Source: SIG78 sp036677805 (GTDB lineage Bacteria; Verrucomicrobiota; Lentisphaeria; Victivallales; Victivallaceae). Taken from it: 64,000 nt of DNA. This document shows positions 23,867 through 32,378 of the stretch, piece after piece; the first letter of the stretch is position 1; each line of letters begins with the position of its first letter. The notes under the pieces were generated by a model. The model had not been told where the DNA came from and ran no database searches. It saw only the letters and a program-made list of their open reading frames with translations. A program made the translations under genes and the position numbers. The stretch spans positions 124,001 to 188,000 of the forward strand of contig JAVBVS010000009.1 of the NCBI GenBank assembly GCA_036677805.1, given 5' to 3'.

Positions 23867-23899
23867 AAAACCCCGGTGGCGGCATGCTCCCGGGGTTTT
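23867..23899 (+). terminator. Terminator after hydA
   Basis: The 10-bp stem AAAACCCCGG / CCGGGGTTTT with a 13-base loop and a trailing T run is a clear intrinsic terminator. It separates the hyd operon from PFOR and is nearly symmetric. Confidence 0.85.
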
Positions 23900-23915
23900 G
23901 ATTTCAAGTGCGGGA

Positions 23916-23943
23916 TTGCAAAAAGCATTTCCGACGCTATATT
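23916..23943 (+). promoter_or_regulatory. Promoter of the PFOR gene
   Basis: TTGCAA (23916-23921), a 16-base spacer and TATATT (23938-23943) lie directly after the hydA terminator and 45 bp before the PFOR ATG. Confidence 0.7.
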
Positions 23944-23956
23944 ATCTGAATTCGGT

Positions 23957-23973
23957 TTGATGACCTTAATCAA
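23957..23973. promoter_or_regulatory. Candidate operator in the PFOR leader
   Basis: TTGAT and ATCAA form an inverted repeat spaced by seven bases just downstream of the expected transcription start. A repressor such as Rex could bind here, but it does not match a known Rex consensus. Confidence 0.35.
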
Positions 23974-23988
23974 TCTTGGAGGTATTAT

Positions 23989-26900
23989 ATGGGTAAGAAA
24001 ATGCAAACCATCGACGGCAATTACGCGGCTTCCTATGTCGCGTACGCTTTCAGCGAAGTAGCCGCCATCTATCCGATTACCCCGTCTTCGACGATGGGTG
24101 AATATGCCGACACCTGGGCCAGTCAGGGACTGAAAAACATGTTCGGCCAGAAGGTCGAAATTTCGGAAATGCAATCCGAAGCCGGTGCGGCCGGCGCGGT
24201 GCACGGCAGCTTGAGCGCGGGCGCGCTGACCACGACCTATACGGCGAGCCAGGGGCTGCTGCTGATGATCCCGAACATGTACAAAATCGCCGGGGAAATG
24301 CTGCCGGTGGTATTCCATGTATCGGCGCGGGCGCTGGCGGCGCAGTCGCTGTCGATTTTCGGCGACCACTCCGACGTGATGAGCTGCCGGTCGACCGGTT
24401 TCGCCATGACCAGTGCGGCTTCGATTCAGGAAACCCATGACCTGGCGCTGGTCGCCCATCTGGCCACACTGGAAAGCGAAGTGCCCTTTGTGGCTTTCTT
24501 CGACGGCTTCCGGACCTCGCACGAAATCCAGAAGATCGAGCTGCTCGATTATCAGGATATGAAGTCGATGCTCGACATGAAGTATGTCGAACGCTTCCGC
24601 GCCCGTGCGTTGCGTCCCGAAGCCCCCTATGCCAAGATGGCGGCGCAGAATCCCGACGTTTACTTCCAGGGACGCGAAACCACCAACCGCATTTATGAAG
24701 AACTTCCCGCCGTGGTCCAGAAATATATGGATGCGGTGGGCAAGGTCACCGGCCGTCATTACCATCTGTTCGATTATGTCGGCGCCGCCGATGCCGAAAA
24801 TGTGATCGTGGCGATGGGCTCCGCTTGCGAAACCATTGAAGAAACGATCGATTATCTGGTCGGCAAAGGCCAGAAGGTCGGCCTGGTCAAGGTCCGGCTG
24901 TTCCGGCCCTTCGATGTTAAGGCTCTGGTCGCGGCGCTGCCGAAAAGCGTGAAGCGCATCGCGGTGCTCGACCGCTGCAAGGAACCCGGCTCGCAGGGCG
25001 AACCGCTTTTCCTCGACGTCCAGGCGGCTTTCGCGAGCACCGGAATCAAAGTGATCGGCGGCCGTTACGGTCTGGCCAGCAAGGAATTCACGCCGTCGAT
25101 GGTCAATGCCGTCTACAAGCATCTGGCGGGCAAGTGCACTCATAACTTCACGGTCGGGATCAACGATGACGTGACCCATCTGTCGCTGCCGATGGACGAG
25201 CACATCGTAACCGAGCCTGCCGGTGCGACCGCCTGTATGTTCTGGGGCCTCGGCGCCGACGGTACGGTCGGTTCCAACAAGAACTCGATCAAGATCATCG
25301 GCGACAATACCGACAAATACGTGCAGGCCTATTTCGTCTATGACTCGAAGAAGTCCGGCGGGATCACCGTTTCCCACCTGCGCTTCGGCGACAAGCCGAT
25401 CAAATCGCCCTATACCATCACCGCGCCGGATTTCGTGGCCTGTCACAACAGCGCCTACATCGGCCGTTATGACATGCTCGCCGGAATCAAGGCGGGCGGC
25501 GTGTTTCTGCTCAATACCACGCTGCCGCAGGATCAGGTTTTCGCCAGCTTCACCCGCGATATGCAGGAAACCATCATCAAGAAAAAGATTCGCGTGTACG
25601 CGATCGATGCGTTGAAGATTTCCATGGACGCCGGTCTGGGCGCCCGCATCAACACGGTGATGCAGGTCTGCTTCTTCAAGCTGGCCAACATCATTCCGAC
25701 CGACACCGCGATCGGCTACATCAAGAAGGCGATCGAAAAGACCTTCAAGAAGAAGGGCGAAGAAATCGTCGCCAAGAACATCACCTGCGTCGACAATGCG
25801 CTGGCCGGCCTTTTTGAAGTCAAGATTCCGGCGGCCATCACCGAAAGCTTCACTCCGCCGGTTCTGATTGCCGCCGACGCGGGCGATTTCGCGGTCAAAC
25901 TGATGAAGCCGATTCTCCATCAGCAGGGCGACGATATTCCGGTTTCGGCGATGAGCTACGACGGCTCGATGCCGACCGCGACCTCCCGGCTGGAAAAGCG
26001 CGGCATTGCTCCGGCGGTACCGAAGTGGGATTCGTCGAAGTGCATCCAGTGCAACCAGTGCGTGATGGCTTGTCCGCATGCCGCGATCCGCGCCAAGCTG
26101 ATCAAGGCCGACGATCTGGCCGGCAAGCCGGAATCGTTCCACACCGTCGACGCCAAGGCGGTGAAGGAACCCGGCCTCCAGTATCGGATTCAGGTCTACT
26201 GCGAAGACTGCACCGGCTGCGGCGTCTGCATCGAAACCTGTCCGGCCAAGGAAAAGGCGCTCTCCTTCAGTCCGCTTCCGGACGAACGCGCCGCCGGACA
26301 GGTCAAGAATACCGAATTCTTCGACAATCTGCCTGACAACGTGACCGGCGGCGTGAGCGTCGACACGGTCAAGGGCTCGCAGTTCCTGAAGCCGTACTTC
26401 GAATTCTCCGGCGCTTGCGCCGGTTGCGGTGAAACTCCCTATGTAAAGCTGGTGTCCCAGCTTTTCGGACCGCGTATGATCGTGGCCAACGCCACCGGCT
26501 GTTCCTCGATCTACGGCGGCAGCTTCCCGAGCTTGCCCTACTGCAAGGACAAGAACGGTCGCGGTCCGGCGTGGGCGAACTCGCTCTTTGAAGACAATGC
26601 CGAATACGGGTACGGGATGCGTCTGGCGGTGGATACCAACCGCACGCAGCTCAAAGCCAATGTCGAGGCGGTGCTGGCCAAGGCCGGCGAAGGCGATTGC
26701 AAGTGCAGCCTGAAGGGGCTTTTCACCAAGGCGCTGGAGCTGTGGGATACGACCGGCGATGAAGCGCAGGCCAATCAGGATGCGATCAAGGCGGCGCTGC
26801 CGGGAGCGATCAAAAACACGACTTGCCCCGAAGGCAGGGAAGTGTTGCGCAAGATCGCCGAATTGAGCGACTACTTCGTCGACAAGTCGGTGTGGATCTT

Positions 26901-27528
26901 CGGCGGGGACGGCTGGGCCTACGATATCGGTTACGGCGGGCTCGACCATGTGGTCGCGCAGCGGCGCAATGTGAATATCCTGGTGCTTGACACCGAAGTT
27001 TATTCGAACACCGGCGGGCAGGCCTCGAAATCGACTCCGATCGGCGCGGTGGCGCTTTTCGCCAACGCGGGCAAGACTCAGACCAAGAAGAATCTCGGCT
27101 TCATGTGCATGAGCTACGGCAGCGTCTATGTCGCCTCGGTTTCGATGGGCGCCAACCGTCAGCAGACGCTGACCGCGATCCGCGAAGCCGAAGCTTTCAA
27201 CGGTCCGTCGATCATTCTGGCCTATGCGCCGTGCATCGCCCACGGGATCAAGGGTGACATGCGCATGAGTCAGGTCGAAGCCAAACGCGCGGTGGATTGC
27301 GGCTATTGGCCGCTCTACCGCTTCAACCCGGCCAACGCCGAGGCGCCGTTCAAATGGGAAACCAAGGAAGCCACTGCGAGCTTCCAGGATTTCATCCGCA
27401 GCGAACGCCGCTACACCAGCTTGACCAAGACCAACCCCGGCGCCGCCGAGGATCTTTACGCCAAGGCGGAAGCCGATGCCAAGCGCCGGATGGATTTCTT
27501 CCGGAAGCTCGGCGAAGTCATCAAGTAA
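23989..27528 (+). CDS. nifJ: Pyruvate:ferredoxin (flavodoxin) oxidoreductase
   Basis: The 1179-residue single-chain PFOR converts pyruvate and CoA to acetyl-CoA, CO2 and reduced ferredoxin. It shows domain I (IYPITPSSTMGEYAD), the gamma-like domain (near NTTLPQDQVF), two ferredoxin clusters (CIQCNQCVMACPHAAIR and CEDCTGCGVCIETCP), and the TPP domain with CAGCGETPY, GGDGWAYDIGYGG and VYSNTGGQASKSTP. Length and order match the homodimeric bacterial enzyme. GGAGG precedes the ATG. Its own promoter and terminator make it monocistronic. It supplies reduced ferredoxin for HydABC upstream. Confidence 0.97.
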   Translation: MGKKMQTIDGNYAASYVAYAFSEVAAIYPITPSSTMGEYADTWASQGLKNMFGQKVEISEMQSEAGAAGAVHGSLSAGALTTTYTASQGLLLMIPNMYKIAGEMLPVVFHVSARALAAQSLSIFGDHSDVMSCRSTGFAMTSAASIQETHDLALVAHLATLESEVPFVAFFDGFRTSHEIQKIELLDYQDMKSMLDMKYVERFRARALRPEAPYAKMAAQNPDVYFQGRETTNRIYEELPAVVQKYMDAVGKVTGRHYHLFDYVGAADAENVIVAMGSACETIEETIDYLVGKGQKVGLVKVRLFRPFDVKALVAALPKSVKRIAVLDRCKEPGSQGEPLFLDVQAAFASTGIKVIGGRYGLASKEFTPSMVNAVYKHLAGKCTHNFTVGINDDVTHLSLPMDEHIVTEPAGATACMFWGLGADGTVGSNKNSIKIIGDNTDKYVQAYFVYDSKKSGGITVSHLRFGDKPIKSPYTITAPDFVACHNSAYIGRYDMLAGIKAGGVFLLNTTLPQDQVFASFTRDMQETIIKKKIRVYAIDALKISMDAGLGARINTVMQVCFFKLANIIPTDTAIGYIKKAIEKTFKKKGEEIVAKNITCVDNALAGLFEVKIPAAITESFTPPVLIAADAGDFAVKLMKPILHQQGDDIPVSAMSYDGSMPTATSRLEKRGIAPAVPKWDSSKCIQCNQCVMACPHAAIRAKLIKADDLAGKPESFHTVDAKAVKEPGLQYRIQVYCEDCTGCGVCIETCPAKEKALSFSPLPDERAAGQVKNTEFFDNLPDNVTGGVSVDTVKGSQFLKPYFEFSGACAGCGETPYVKLVSQLFGPRMIVANATGCSSIYGGSFPSLPYCKDKNGRGPAWANSLFEDNAEYGYGMRLAVDTNRTQLKANVEAVLAKAGEGDCKCSLKGLFTKALELWDTTGDEAQANQDAIKAALPGAIKNTTCPEGREVLRKIAELSDYFVDKSVWIFGGDGWAYDIGYGGLDHVVAQRRNVNILVLDTEVYSNTGGQASKSTPIGAVALFANAGKTQTKKNLGFMCMSYGSVYVASVSMGANRQQTLTAIREAEAFNGPSIILAYAPCIAHGIKGDMRMSQVEAKRAVDCGYWPLYRFNPANAEAPFKWETKEATASFQDFIRSERRYTSLTKTNPGAAEDLYAKAEADAKRRMDFFRKLGEVIK

Positions 27529-27549
27529 TCAACCTGACGGCTTGAATCG

Positions 27550-27586
27550 AACGGGCGTGGCGGTGAAAGCTGCCGCGCCCGTTTTT
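27550..27586 (+). terminator. Terminator after PFOR
   Basis: A 14-bp GC-rich stem (AACGGGCGTGGCGG with its near-complement CTGCCGCGCCCGTT, two G-T wobbles) is followed by TTTTT. Confidence 0.88.
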
Positions 27587-27623
27587 GTCATGGCCGGGAG
27601 CAAGCGAAAGGCGATATGGAGAA

Positions 27624-28130
27624 ATGTCTGCGGAAGACAATACACCGCTGGTATGTTCCTTTCCGCCGAGTGCCATGTCGGATGCGCGCATTCTGATTCT
27701 GGGCTCAATGCCGGGGGCGGAATCGTTGCGGAAACAGCAGTATTATGCTTTTCCGCACAATGCGTTCTGGCGGATCATGGGCGAAATCTGGGGCTTTGCA
27801 CCGGATTTGCCTTATCTTGACCGGCTGGCGGCGTTGCGGCATTGCGGTGTGGCCCTGTGGGATGTGCTGGCCAGTTGTGAACGCACGGGAAGTCTCGATA
27901 CGGCCATTGCGCGCCCGGTTCCCAATGACATTCCCGGATTGCTCCGGCGGTGTCCCGGAATCCGGATAATCTGCTGCAACGGCAATGCTTCGGGACGTTA
28001 TCTCCGGCGCTTTTTTCCGGAGATTGCCGTTCCGGTCGCGGTTCTGCCTTCGACCAGTCCGGCGGCGGCGCGATTGCGCTACGCCGACAAGGTTGCGGCC
28101 TACCGCGATGCGCTGCTTTCGACGCTTTGA
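27624..28130 (+). CDS. DNA-deoxyinosine (hypoxanthine) glycosylase, UDG superfamily
   Basis: The 168-residue uracil-DNA-glycosylase-fold protein has VCSFPPSAMSDARILILGSMPG near the start, QQYYAFPHNAFWRIMGE, the mid-part CGVALWDVLASCERTGSLD, and LPSTSPAAARL near the end, as in the hypoxanthine-DNA glycosylase subfamily (TIGR04274 type). It removes deaminated adenine from DNA. The ATG at 27624 includes the conserved SFPP stretch, but GGAGA lies very close to it, so initiation is not certain. Its 3' end overlaps the tail of the convergent AraC gene by 31 bases. Confidence 0.82.
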   Translation: MSAEDNTPLVCSFPPSAMSDARILILGSMPGAESLRKQQYYAFPHNAFWRIMGEIWGFAPDLPYLDRLAALRHCGVALWDVLASCERTGSLDTAIARPVPNDIPGLLRRCPGIRIICCNGNASGRYLRRFFPEIAVPVAVLPSTSPAAARLRYADKVAAYRDALLSTL

Positions 28131-28951
28131 AGTCTGCGGTACGCTCCCGGCGTGGAGCCGAAATGCCGATGGAAGCTCCGGGTCAGGAAGTTGGGATCGG
28201 TAAAGCCGTTTTTGAGGGCAATTTCCTTGATGCTCAGCGTCGGCATGGCGAGCATCTGCCGTGCCCGCTCCAGCCGCCGCCGGATCAGGTAGCGCCCCGG
28301 AGAGTCTCCGAGATGGCGCTCGAATTGGCGGCAGAGGGTACGTACGCCGAGACCCGCGGCGACCGCAATCCGTTCCCGGTCGAGCGCCGGGTCGCCGAGA
28401 TGACGCTCAATGAAATCCAATGCCCGGAGCAGGGAATCGGGCAATTCGGATTGCCGGTATGACTGGCGATGGAGTTCATGGAGCAAGGCCATGTAATAGC
28501 CCGCCAGGCGGCTTTCGTCCTGTTCGGCGGCCATTTCCACGTGAATGGCATCTACCCACAGTTCGACCCGCGCCGGATCGGTCAGGGCGCAGGCGACGTT
28601 TTCGGCGTGAAACATCTGTCGCAGCAAGAGTTGATGCAGTCGATTGTGGTGAAGCATAAACGCTTTTCGGCGCAGTGGCTCCGACCCGACCACCCATGCT
28701 TTCCGGTAGGCGGAGCAGCCGATATGAAATTCCCCGACATGATAGGACCGTTCGCCGTTTTCGCCGTCGCTGGCTTCATGCCCGGCCAGAATCAGGGCGC
28801 ATACCGCGTATTGGCCGCCGCCGGGACCAATCACCGCTCCCGGCAGCCAGACGGAATCGAAGTAGCTGTAAAACGCGATCTTGTCCGCCGTCGGATCGCA
28901 GCGGTCGCGACGGAAGATGAAATTTTCTTCCCAAAGCGGGTTCTGTCCCAT
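28100..28951 (-). CDS. AraC-family transcriptional regulator
   Basis: The 283-residue regulator has a C-terminal double helix-turn-helix of about 100 residues (LLRALDFIERHLGDPALD, VAAGLGVRTLCRQFERHLG, SIKEIALKNGFTDPNFLTRSFHRHFGSTPGAYR). The N-terminal ~170 residues are an unassigned ligand-sensing part. It is divergent from the deacetylase-like gene at 29095, with inverted repeats in the shared intergenic region, so control of that gene is the obvious inference. The ligand is unknown. Its 3' end overlaps the DNA glycosylase gene tail-to-tail. Confidence 0.9.
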   Translation of the reverse strand: MGQNPLWEENFIFRRDRCDPTADKIAFYSYFDSVWLPGAVIGPGGGQYAVCALILAGHEASDGENGERSYHVGEFHIGCSAYRKAWVVGSEPLRRKAFMLHHNRLHQLLLRQMFHAENVACALTDPARVELWVDAIHVEMAAEQDESRLAGYYMALLHELHRQSYRQSELPDSLLRALDFIERHLGDPALDRERIAVAAGLGVRTLCRQFERHLGDSPGRYLIRRRLERARQMLAMPTLSIKEIALKNGFTDPNFLTRSFHRHFGSTPGAYRRLQSVESSASR

Positions 28952-28969
28952 AATGTTGGTTGCTTTCAG

Positions 28970-28984
28970 TAAAATGGCATTTTA
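28970..28984. promoter_or_regulatory. Perfect 15-bp palindrome, candidate operator
   Basis: TAAAATGGCATTTTA is a perfect inverted repeat with 7-bp arms around a central G, 19 bp upstream of the AraC-family start codon on the minus strand. It could be an autoregulatory site. Confidence 0.5.
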
Positions 28985-28994
28985 TTCCATCTGA

Positions 28995-29023
28995 TTGTCA
29001 CGATAGTGCTATGGTAATATATT
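28995..29023 (+). promoter_or_regulatory. Promoter of the deacetylase-like gene
   Basis: TTGTCA (28995-29000), a 17-base spacer and TATATT (29018-29023) form a strong sigma70-like promoter for the gene at 29095, opposite the AraC gene. Confidence 0.75.
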
Positions 29024-29046
29024 GCATTGCGGCGAAATTGCAATAT
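29019..29046. promoter_or_regulatory. Inverted repeat overlapping the -10
   Basis: ATATTGCA (29019-29026) and TGCAATAT (29039-29046) are perfect 8-bp arms 12 bp apart. They overlap the -10 and the likely transcription start of the divergent gene. Protein binding here would block the promoter. Confidence 0.55.
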
Positions 29047-29094
29047 GGTATGATCCAGACAATCGCAGGATTTCATCCGGAAAGGGAAACGAGG

Positions 29095-30210
29095 ATGCTG
29101 GAAATCACCAATGTTCGTCACGGCGCGGTGTTGAACCGCAATCACGGACGGGAAACCGCCAAGGGGCTTGAATTTGTGATCGAGGGGCTGGCCGATCCGG
29201 CCGCTCAAGTCACCGTCGACGGCTGTTCTGTCGAACGGTGTGACCGTAATTTCCGCGCGCCGGTCCGTCTGACCGGAAAATTCAATACCGTCGCGGTCAA
29301 GAGTCACAGCAAATTCGGCGACGTCGAGCAGCGCATCACGCTGGTTTATGACAAAAACTCGTTTCGGCGCTGCAATTTCTTCATCGACGACAATGTGTTT
29401 TTCCTGACCGACCTCGCGCGGGAGAAACCGAAGTCGCTGTTCGATCACTTTTATTTGAAGGCATTGCGCGACATTCACCGCGAAAGCGGCGCCAGGTTTA
29501 CGTTGAATTGCTTCTTCCGCAACGACCACGATCCCTTTGAAATCAGCGCGGTACCCGACCGCTACAAGGGCGAATGGCACGACAACGCCGACTGGCTGAG
29601 GCTCTCGTTCCACGCGTTTTCGGAATTCCCTGACCGGCCGTATCAGCATGCCGAAGGCGCGGTACTGGCCGCAGATTACGACAAAGTGCGCGCGGAAATC
29701 GTACGCTTTGCGGGCGAAGCGACCTTCATTCCGCCAACCGTGCTCCATTGGGGCATGACTCATCCGGACAACTTTGCGTTGCTCAAGGAGCGCGGCGTAT
29801 CGGTGCTGGCGGGGCAGTTTATTTCTTCGCGAGTCAGGGTTGGCGAACAGGTTTCGGCCACTCCGGTGACTGACGTCGGGTACTTTTACGAACAGGATGT
29901 GGCGCACTATCTGGAGTCGAAAAAGGCTTTATACGACACGGATGTCGAGTTGCTGCTGATCAGCAACAGTACCTGCTGTAATCTCGACACACCGCAGGAA
30001 ATCGTGGAATACCTCGACCGGGATGCGAGAATCGGCAACGATTTCCTCAGCTTGGTTACCCACGAACAATACAGTTTCCCGCGCTATTTCAACTACATTC
30101 CCGACCATCTCGACCGGATTGCGCTGGCTTGCCGTCACGCGAAGGAACTCGGATACGAGTTCGTCTTTTTTGCCGAAGGCTTCCTCGGCAATCGCGCCTG
30201 GGACAAATAA
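29095..30210 (+). CDS. Polysaccharide deacetylase-like protein of unknown function
   Basis: I do not recognise a named family for this 371-residue cytoplasmic protein. The first ~90 residues look like a beta-sandwich (FVIEGLADPAAQVTVDG, NTVAVKSHSKFGDVEQRITLVYD). The rest resembles a deacetylase-type barrel (RFTLNCFFRNDHD, LRLSFHAFSEFPDRPYQHAEG, PPTVLHWGMTHPDNFALLKERGVSVLAGQ), with His and Asp residues placed as possible metal ligands, and a conserved-looking end HEQYSFPRYFNYIPDH. It may act on a sugar. It is divergent from the AraC regulator and has its own strong promoter with an inverted repeat. Confidence 0.62.
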   Translation: MLEITNVRHGAVLNRNHGRETAKGLEFVIEGLADPAAQVTVDGCSVERCDRNFRAPVRLTGKFNTVAVKSHSKFGDVEQRITLVYDKNSFRRCNFFIDDNVFFLTDLAREKPKSLFDHFYLKALRDIHRESGARFTLNCFFRNDHDPFEISAVPDRYKGEWHDNADWLRLSFHAFSEFPDRPYQHAEGAVLAADYDKVRAEIVRFAGEATFIPPTVLHWGMTHPDNFALLKERGVSVLAGQFISSRVRVGEQVSATPVTDVGYFYEQDVAHYLESKKALYDTDVELLLISNSTCCNLDTPQEIVEYLDRDARIGNDFLSLVTHEQYSFPRYFNYIPDHLDRIALACRHAKELGYEFVFFAEGFLGNRAWDK

Positions 30211-30235
30211 GCACTCGGGGGGAGGGGAAACCGGG

Positions 30236-30269
30236 ATTCAGGCCGGGGATAAAAATTCCCGGCCTGAAT
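30236..30269. terminator. Bidirectional terminator hairpin
   Basis: A perfect 12-bp stem (ATTCAGGCCGGG / CCCGGCCTGAAT, 10-base loop) lies between convergent genes. Its last base overlaps the stop codon of the minus-strand membrane protein. Confidence 0.8.
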
Positions 30270-31804
30270 TATTTCAGAACGGCGGAATCGGATGGAATTT
30301 CGCCGGGCGAGGGCGACAGTCGGCGCATGACGGCGATGTCGTCTTGGGAATATCCCGCTTCGCCGTGATCATCCCTCCGGTTCGGTCCGACGCTCCACAC
30401 CATGACGACCGGAAGCATTTTTTCCACAGTATCATCGCTCTCGATACCCGATTCCGGCATACCCGGGAGCGACATCAACAGATCTTTGCCGGTTGCATCC
30501 GAATTTTTTTCCCGCAATTTCAGGAATGTGAATTTCTTTTCGCCGATCATATAGTGAAACGGCTGATCGTTGTAGGGATCGAGCGGCGCATCTTTGGGCA
30601 GCGCGTCCGGATAGCGGCCGTGTTCGCGATAATACAGTTCCAGATCAATCAGTATCTGCATGGCCAGATTTTTCGTGGTTCCCCACATAAGACGGCGCGG
30701 ACATGCGGTGATTGGTGGAGTGAAAAAAATGACGGCTTGGGCTTGAGATGGTCGAATGGTGCCGGTATCAAAAAATTGGGTATACCATTTGACCAGTTCA
30801 ATTTCGTTATAACAAAAGAAATATTTGAACTGTGGGAGTACCCAGTACAGGGATCGCAAATCGAGTCCGGTAGGTCGATTGAAAATATCATCGATGCGGG
30901 CAGTAAGATCGACCATACTCAGTTGTTCCAACAAATCGCCATATAAAGCACGTTTCCAGAACGATTCATAACCGGCGAAGGATTCGTGCAATTCCTGTTG
31001 AAATAGCCGTAATTCAGCATCATCCAGCATTCCGGATTCCAACAGCATTTGCAGGGCTTTCAAGCGACTGGAGTCCAGACCAAGCCAGGTCAGGTATTGA
31101 TCCAGCAAAACCGGAGGGCTGAGCGAGTCTCGCAACGCGATGATCCGCCGATAGCTTTTCACAGCTGGAGTTTTGTCCCGTCCCAACAGCGCCAGTCGAA
31201 TTCGCCATAGTTCTTGTCTGACTAACGCATGGCTCGGACCGATTTGCGAAGAATCTGTCGCCCCAAATCTATTCCCTGAAAATTGCCGTGGATACTTCGG
31301 CAGAGGACGACTGAGAATGGCATCATTGGTTTGCAGGATGGCGGTCAATCCTTTTTCAATATCCAGACACTGCTGAATCTGGGCCTGCGACAATTCAAGG
31401 TCGTGATCTTCGCCAATGAGAAACTTAGCGAAACGCTGTTCAAATTTTTGATTGCCAGCCTCCAGTACGGACCATATTTCGGTATCGGGATGCTCTCCTT
31501 CATAGTAATATTCCGTCAGTGCTTTCAATGTAATTGGATGACCGAAGACATTTTCGGCGCGATTCAAGGCCGCCTTTAATGAAAAATCTTCATAAAAGAC
31601 CAGTCCGAGCACCGCCAGCCAGATGCTGATTGTGATTCCCCATAGTAGAATGACCGTTTTGCTCCAAAGTTTGCGATAGGATTGACCGGTTAAATCCGCC
31701 CATAATTTCCCTCGCAAAATATATCCTGAGAACAATGAGGAAATGGCAATCAGGAAAATGATATTCCAAAAACACTCACTTGCCGGGTTCGGTTCAAAAG
31801 TCAA
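30269..31804 (-). CDS. Large membrane-protein paralog A, C-terminal portion (downstream of a frameshift)
   Basis: The 511-codon frame matches the C-terminal three quarters of the ~699-residue paralog just upstream (32379-34478). Shared features are the second membrane segment pair (SSLFSGYILRGKLWADL, VILLWGITISIWLAVLGLVFY), a helical region with ELWRIRLAL, LRSLYWVLPQFKYFF, and the C-terminal VELYYREHGRYP-type and VVMVWSVGPNRRDDHG motifs. It has no good start of its own: the only candidate is a TTG overlapping the TGA of the upstream frame (TTGA). It is best read as the end of a gene interrupted at 31810-31816. Family function is unknown. Confidence 0.8.
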   Translation of the reverse strand: MTFEPNPASECFWNIIFLIAISSLFSGYILRGKLWADLTGQSYRKLWSKTVILLWGITISIWLAVLGLVFYEDFSLKAALNRAENVFGHPITLKALTEYYYEGEHPDTEIWSVLEAGNQKFEQRFAKFLIGEDHDLELSQAQIQQCLDIEKGLTAILQTNDAILSRPLPKYPRQFSGNRFGATDSSQIGPSHALVRQELWRIRLALLGRDKTPAVKSYRRIIALRDSLSPPVLLDQYLTWLGLDSSRLKALQMLLESGMLDDAELRLFQQELHESFAGYESFWKRALYGDLLEQLSMVDLTARIDDIFNRPTGLDLRSLYWVLPQFKYFFCYNEIELVKWYTQFFDTGTIRPSQAQAVIFFTPPITACPRRLMWGTTKNLAMQILIDLELYYREHGRYPDALPKDAPLDPYNDQPFHYMIGEKKFTFLKLREKNSDATGKDLLMSLPGMPESGIESDDTVEKMLPVVMVWSVGPNRRDDHGEAGYSQDDIAVMRRLSPSPGEIPSDSAVLK

Positions 31805-32364
31805 TCCCGAAAAAAATTGATACCGGAACTGTCACACCATGGCCGGATTACAGAGATTATCACAATGGCAGTCGGCGGCAATATCACGCCACCCGGTGTC
31901 AACAAGCATGAACTCCACGCGAAAAGCTTCAGTTTGAGGGTTTGATGCAAGGTCAAAACGAACGGCGAAAAAAAAAGCGTCATTAAGAAAAGCGACGCCA
32001 GTAGGAAGATTAAAATACCATCCAGTCTTTTGGTCGAGTTAAACTCCAGCAATATGCCGCCGAAAATCAGGAGAATTCCCCATCCGATGCCGACGATATG
32101 GCGTTTCCATCCGGAAAAGGAGCGCAAACAAAATTGATAAGCTCCAGTTGTGATAATAATTGTACAGACGATCAGCAAAAAGAATAAACTTCCGATCATG
32201 CTGTTTCCAATCACCATGAAGAAAGACAGAAAATCAATATGTGTTAAAACCAGCATGAGTGCGGTAAAAATAAGGTAGCTTCCGACCCAGAGGATGGTTT
32301 CGGCCAGAAACGCTCGCCGGGCGCTGCGCCGCAGTACGGCTTGTTCGGAAATGTCACCTCGCAT
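31801..32364 (-). CDS. Large membrane-protein paralog A, N-terminal portion (ends at a frameshift)
   Basis: The 187-residue frame matches the first ~185 residues of the paralog upstream: RRSARRAFLAETILWVGSYL, a Trp-Lys-Arg loop (GWKRHIVGIGWGILLIFG) and further membrane segments. It stops at TGA (31803-31801) two codons after a T7 run. A -1 shift at that run continues into the 511-codon frame and yields 698 residues, almost exactly the 699 of paralog B. It begins 14 bp downstream of paralog B's stop, so the two are likely cotranscribed. Confidence 0.8.
   Translation of the reverse strand: MRGDISEQAVLRRSARRAFLAETILWVGSYLIFTALMLVLTHIDFLSFFMVIGNSMIGSLFFLLIVCTIIITTGAYQFCLRSFSGWKRHIVGIGWGILLIFGGILLEFNSTKRLDGILIFLLASLFLMTLFFSPFVLTLHQTLKLKLFAWSSCLLTPGGVILPPTAIVIISVIRPWCDSSGINFFRD
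31810..31816 (-). other. In-phase T7 slippery heptamer (U UUU UUU)
   Basis: On the coding strand AAT TTT TTT CGG places the heptamer T TTT TTT in exactly the phase needed for a tandem -1 slip. After the slip the frame reads TCG GGA TTG ACT TTT and enters the downstream 511-codon frame. It could be programmed frameshifting, transcription slippage, a true mutation or a sequencing error. Confidence 0.7.
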
Positions 32365-32378
32365 CGTCGTATTCCTTC

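Noticed and set aside
23857..27243. Open frame of about 1128 codons opposite PFOR
   Set aside because: Same cause: antisense of a strongly biased, highly conserved gene. No ribosome site or domain is seen.
31801..31804. Independent TTG start of the 511-codon frame by simple stop-start coupling
   Set aside because: TTG is weak, no ribosome site is seen, and the paralogs show this point is the middle of one protein. I keep it only as a less likely option.
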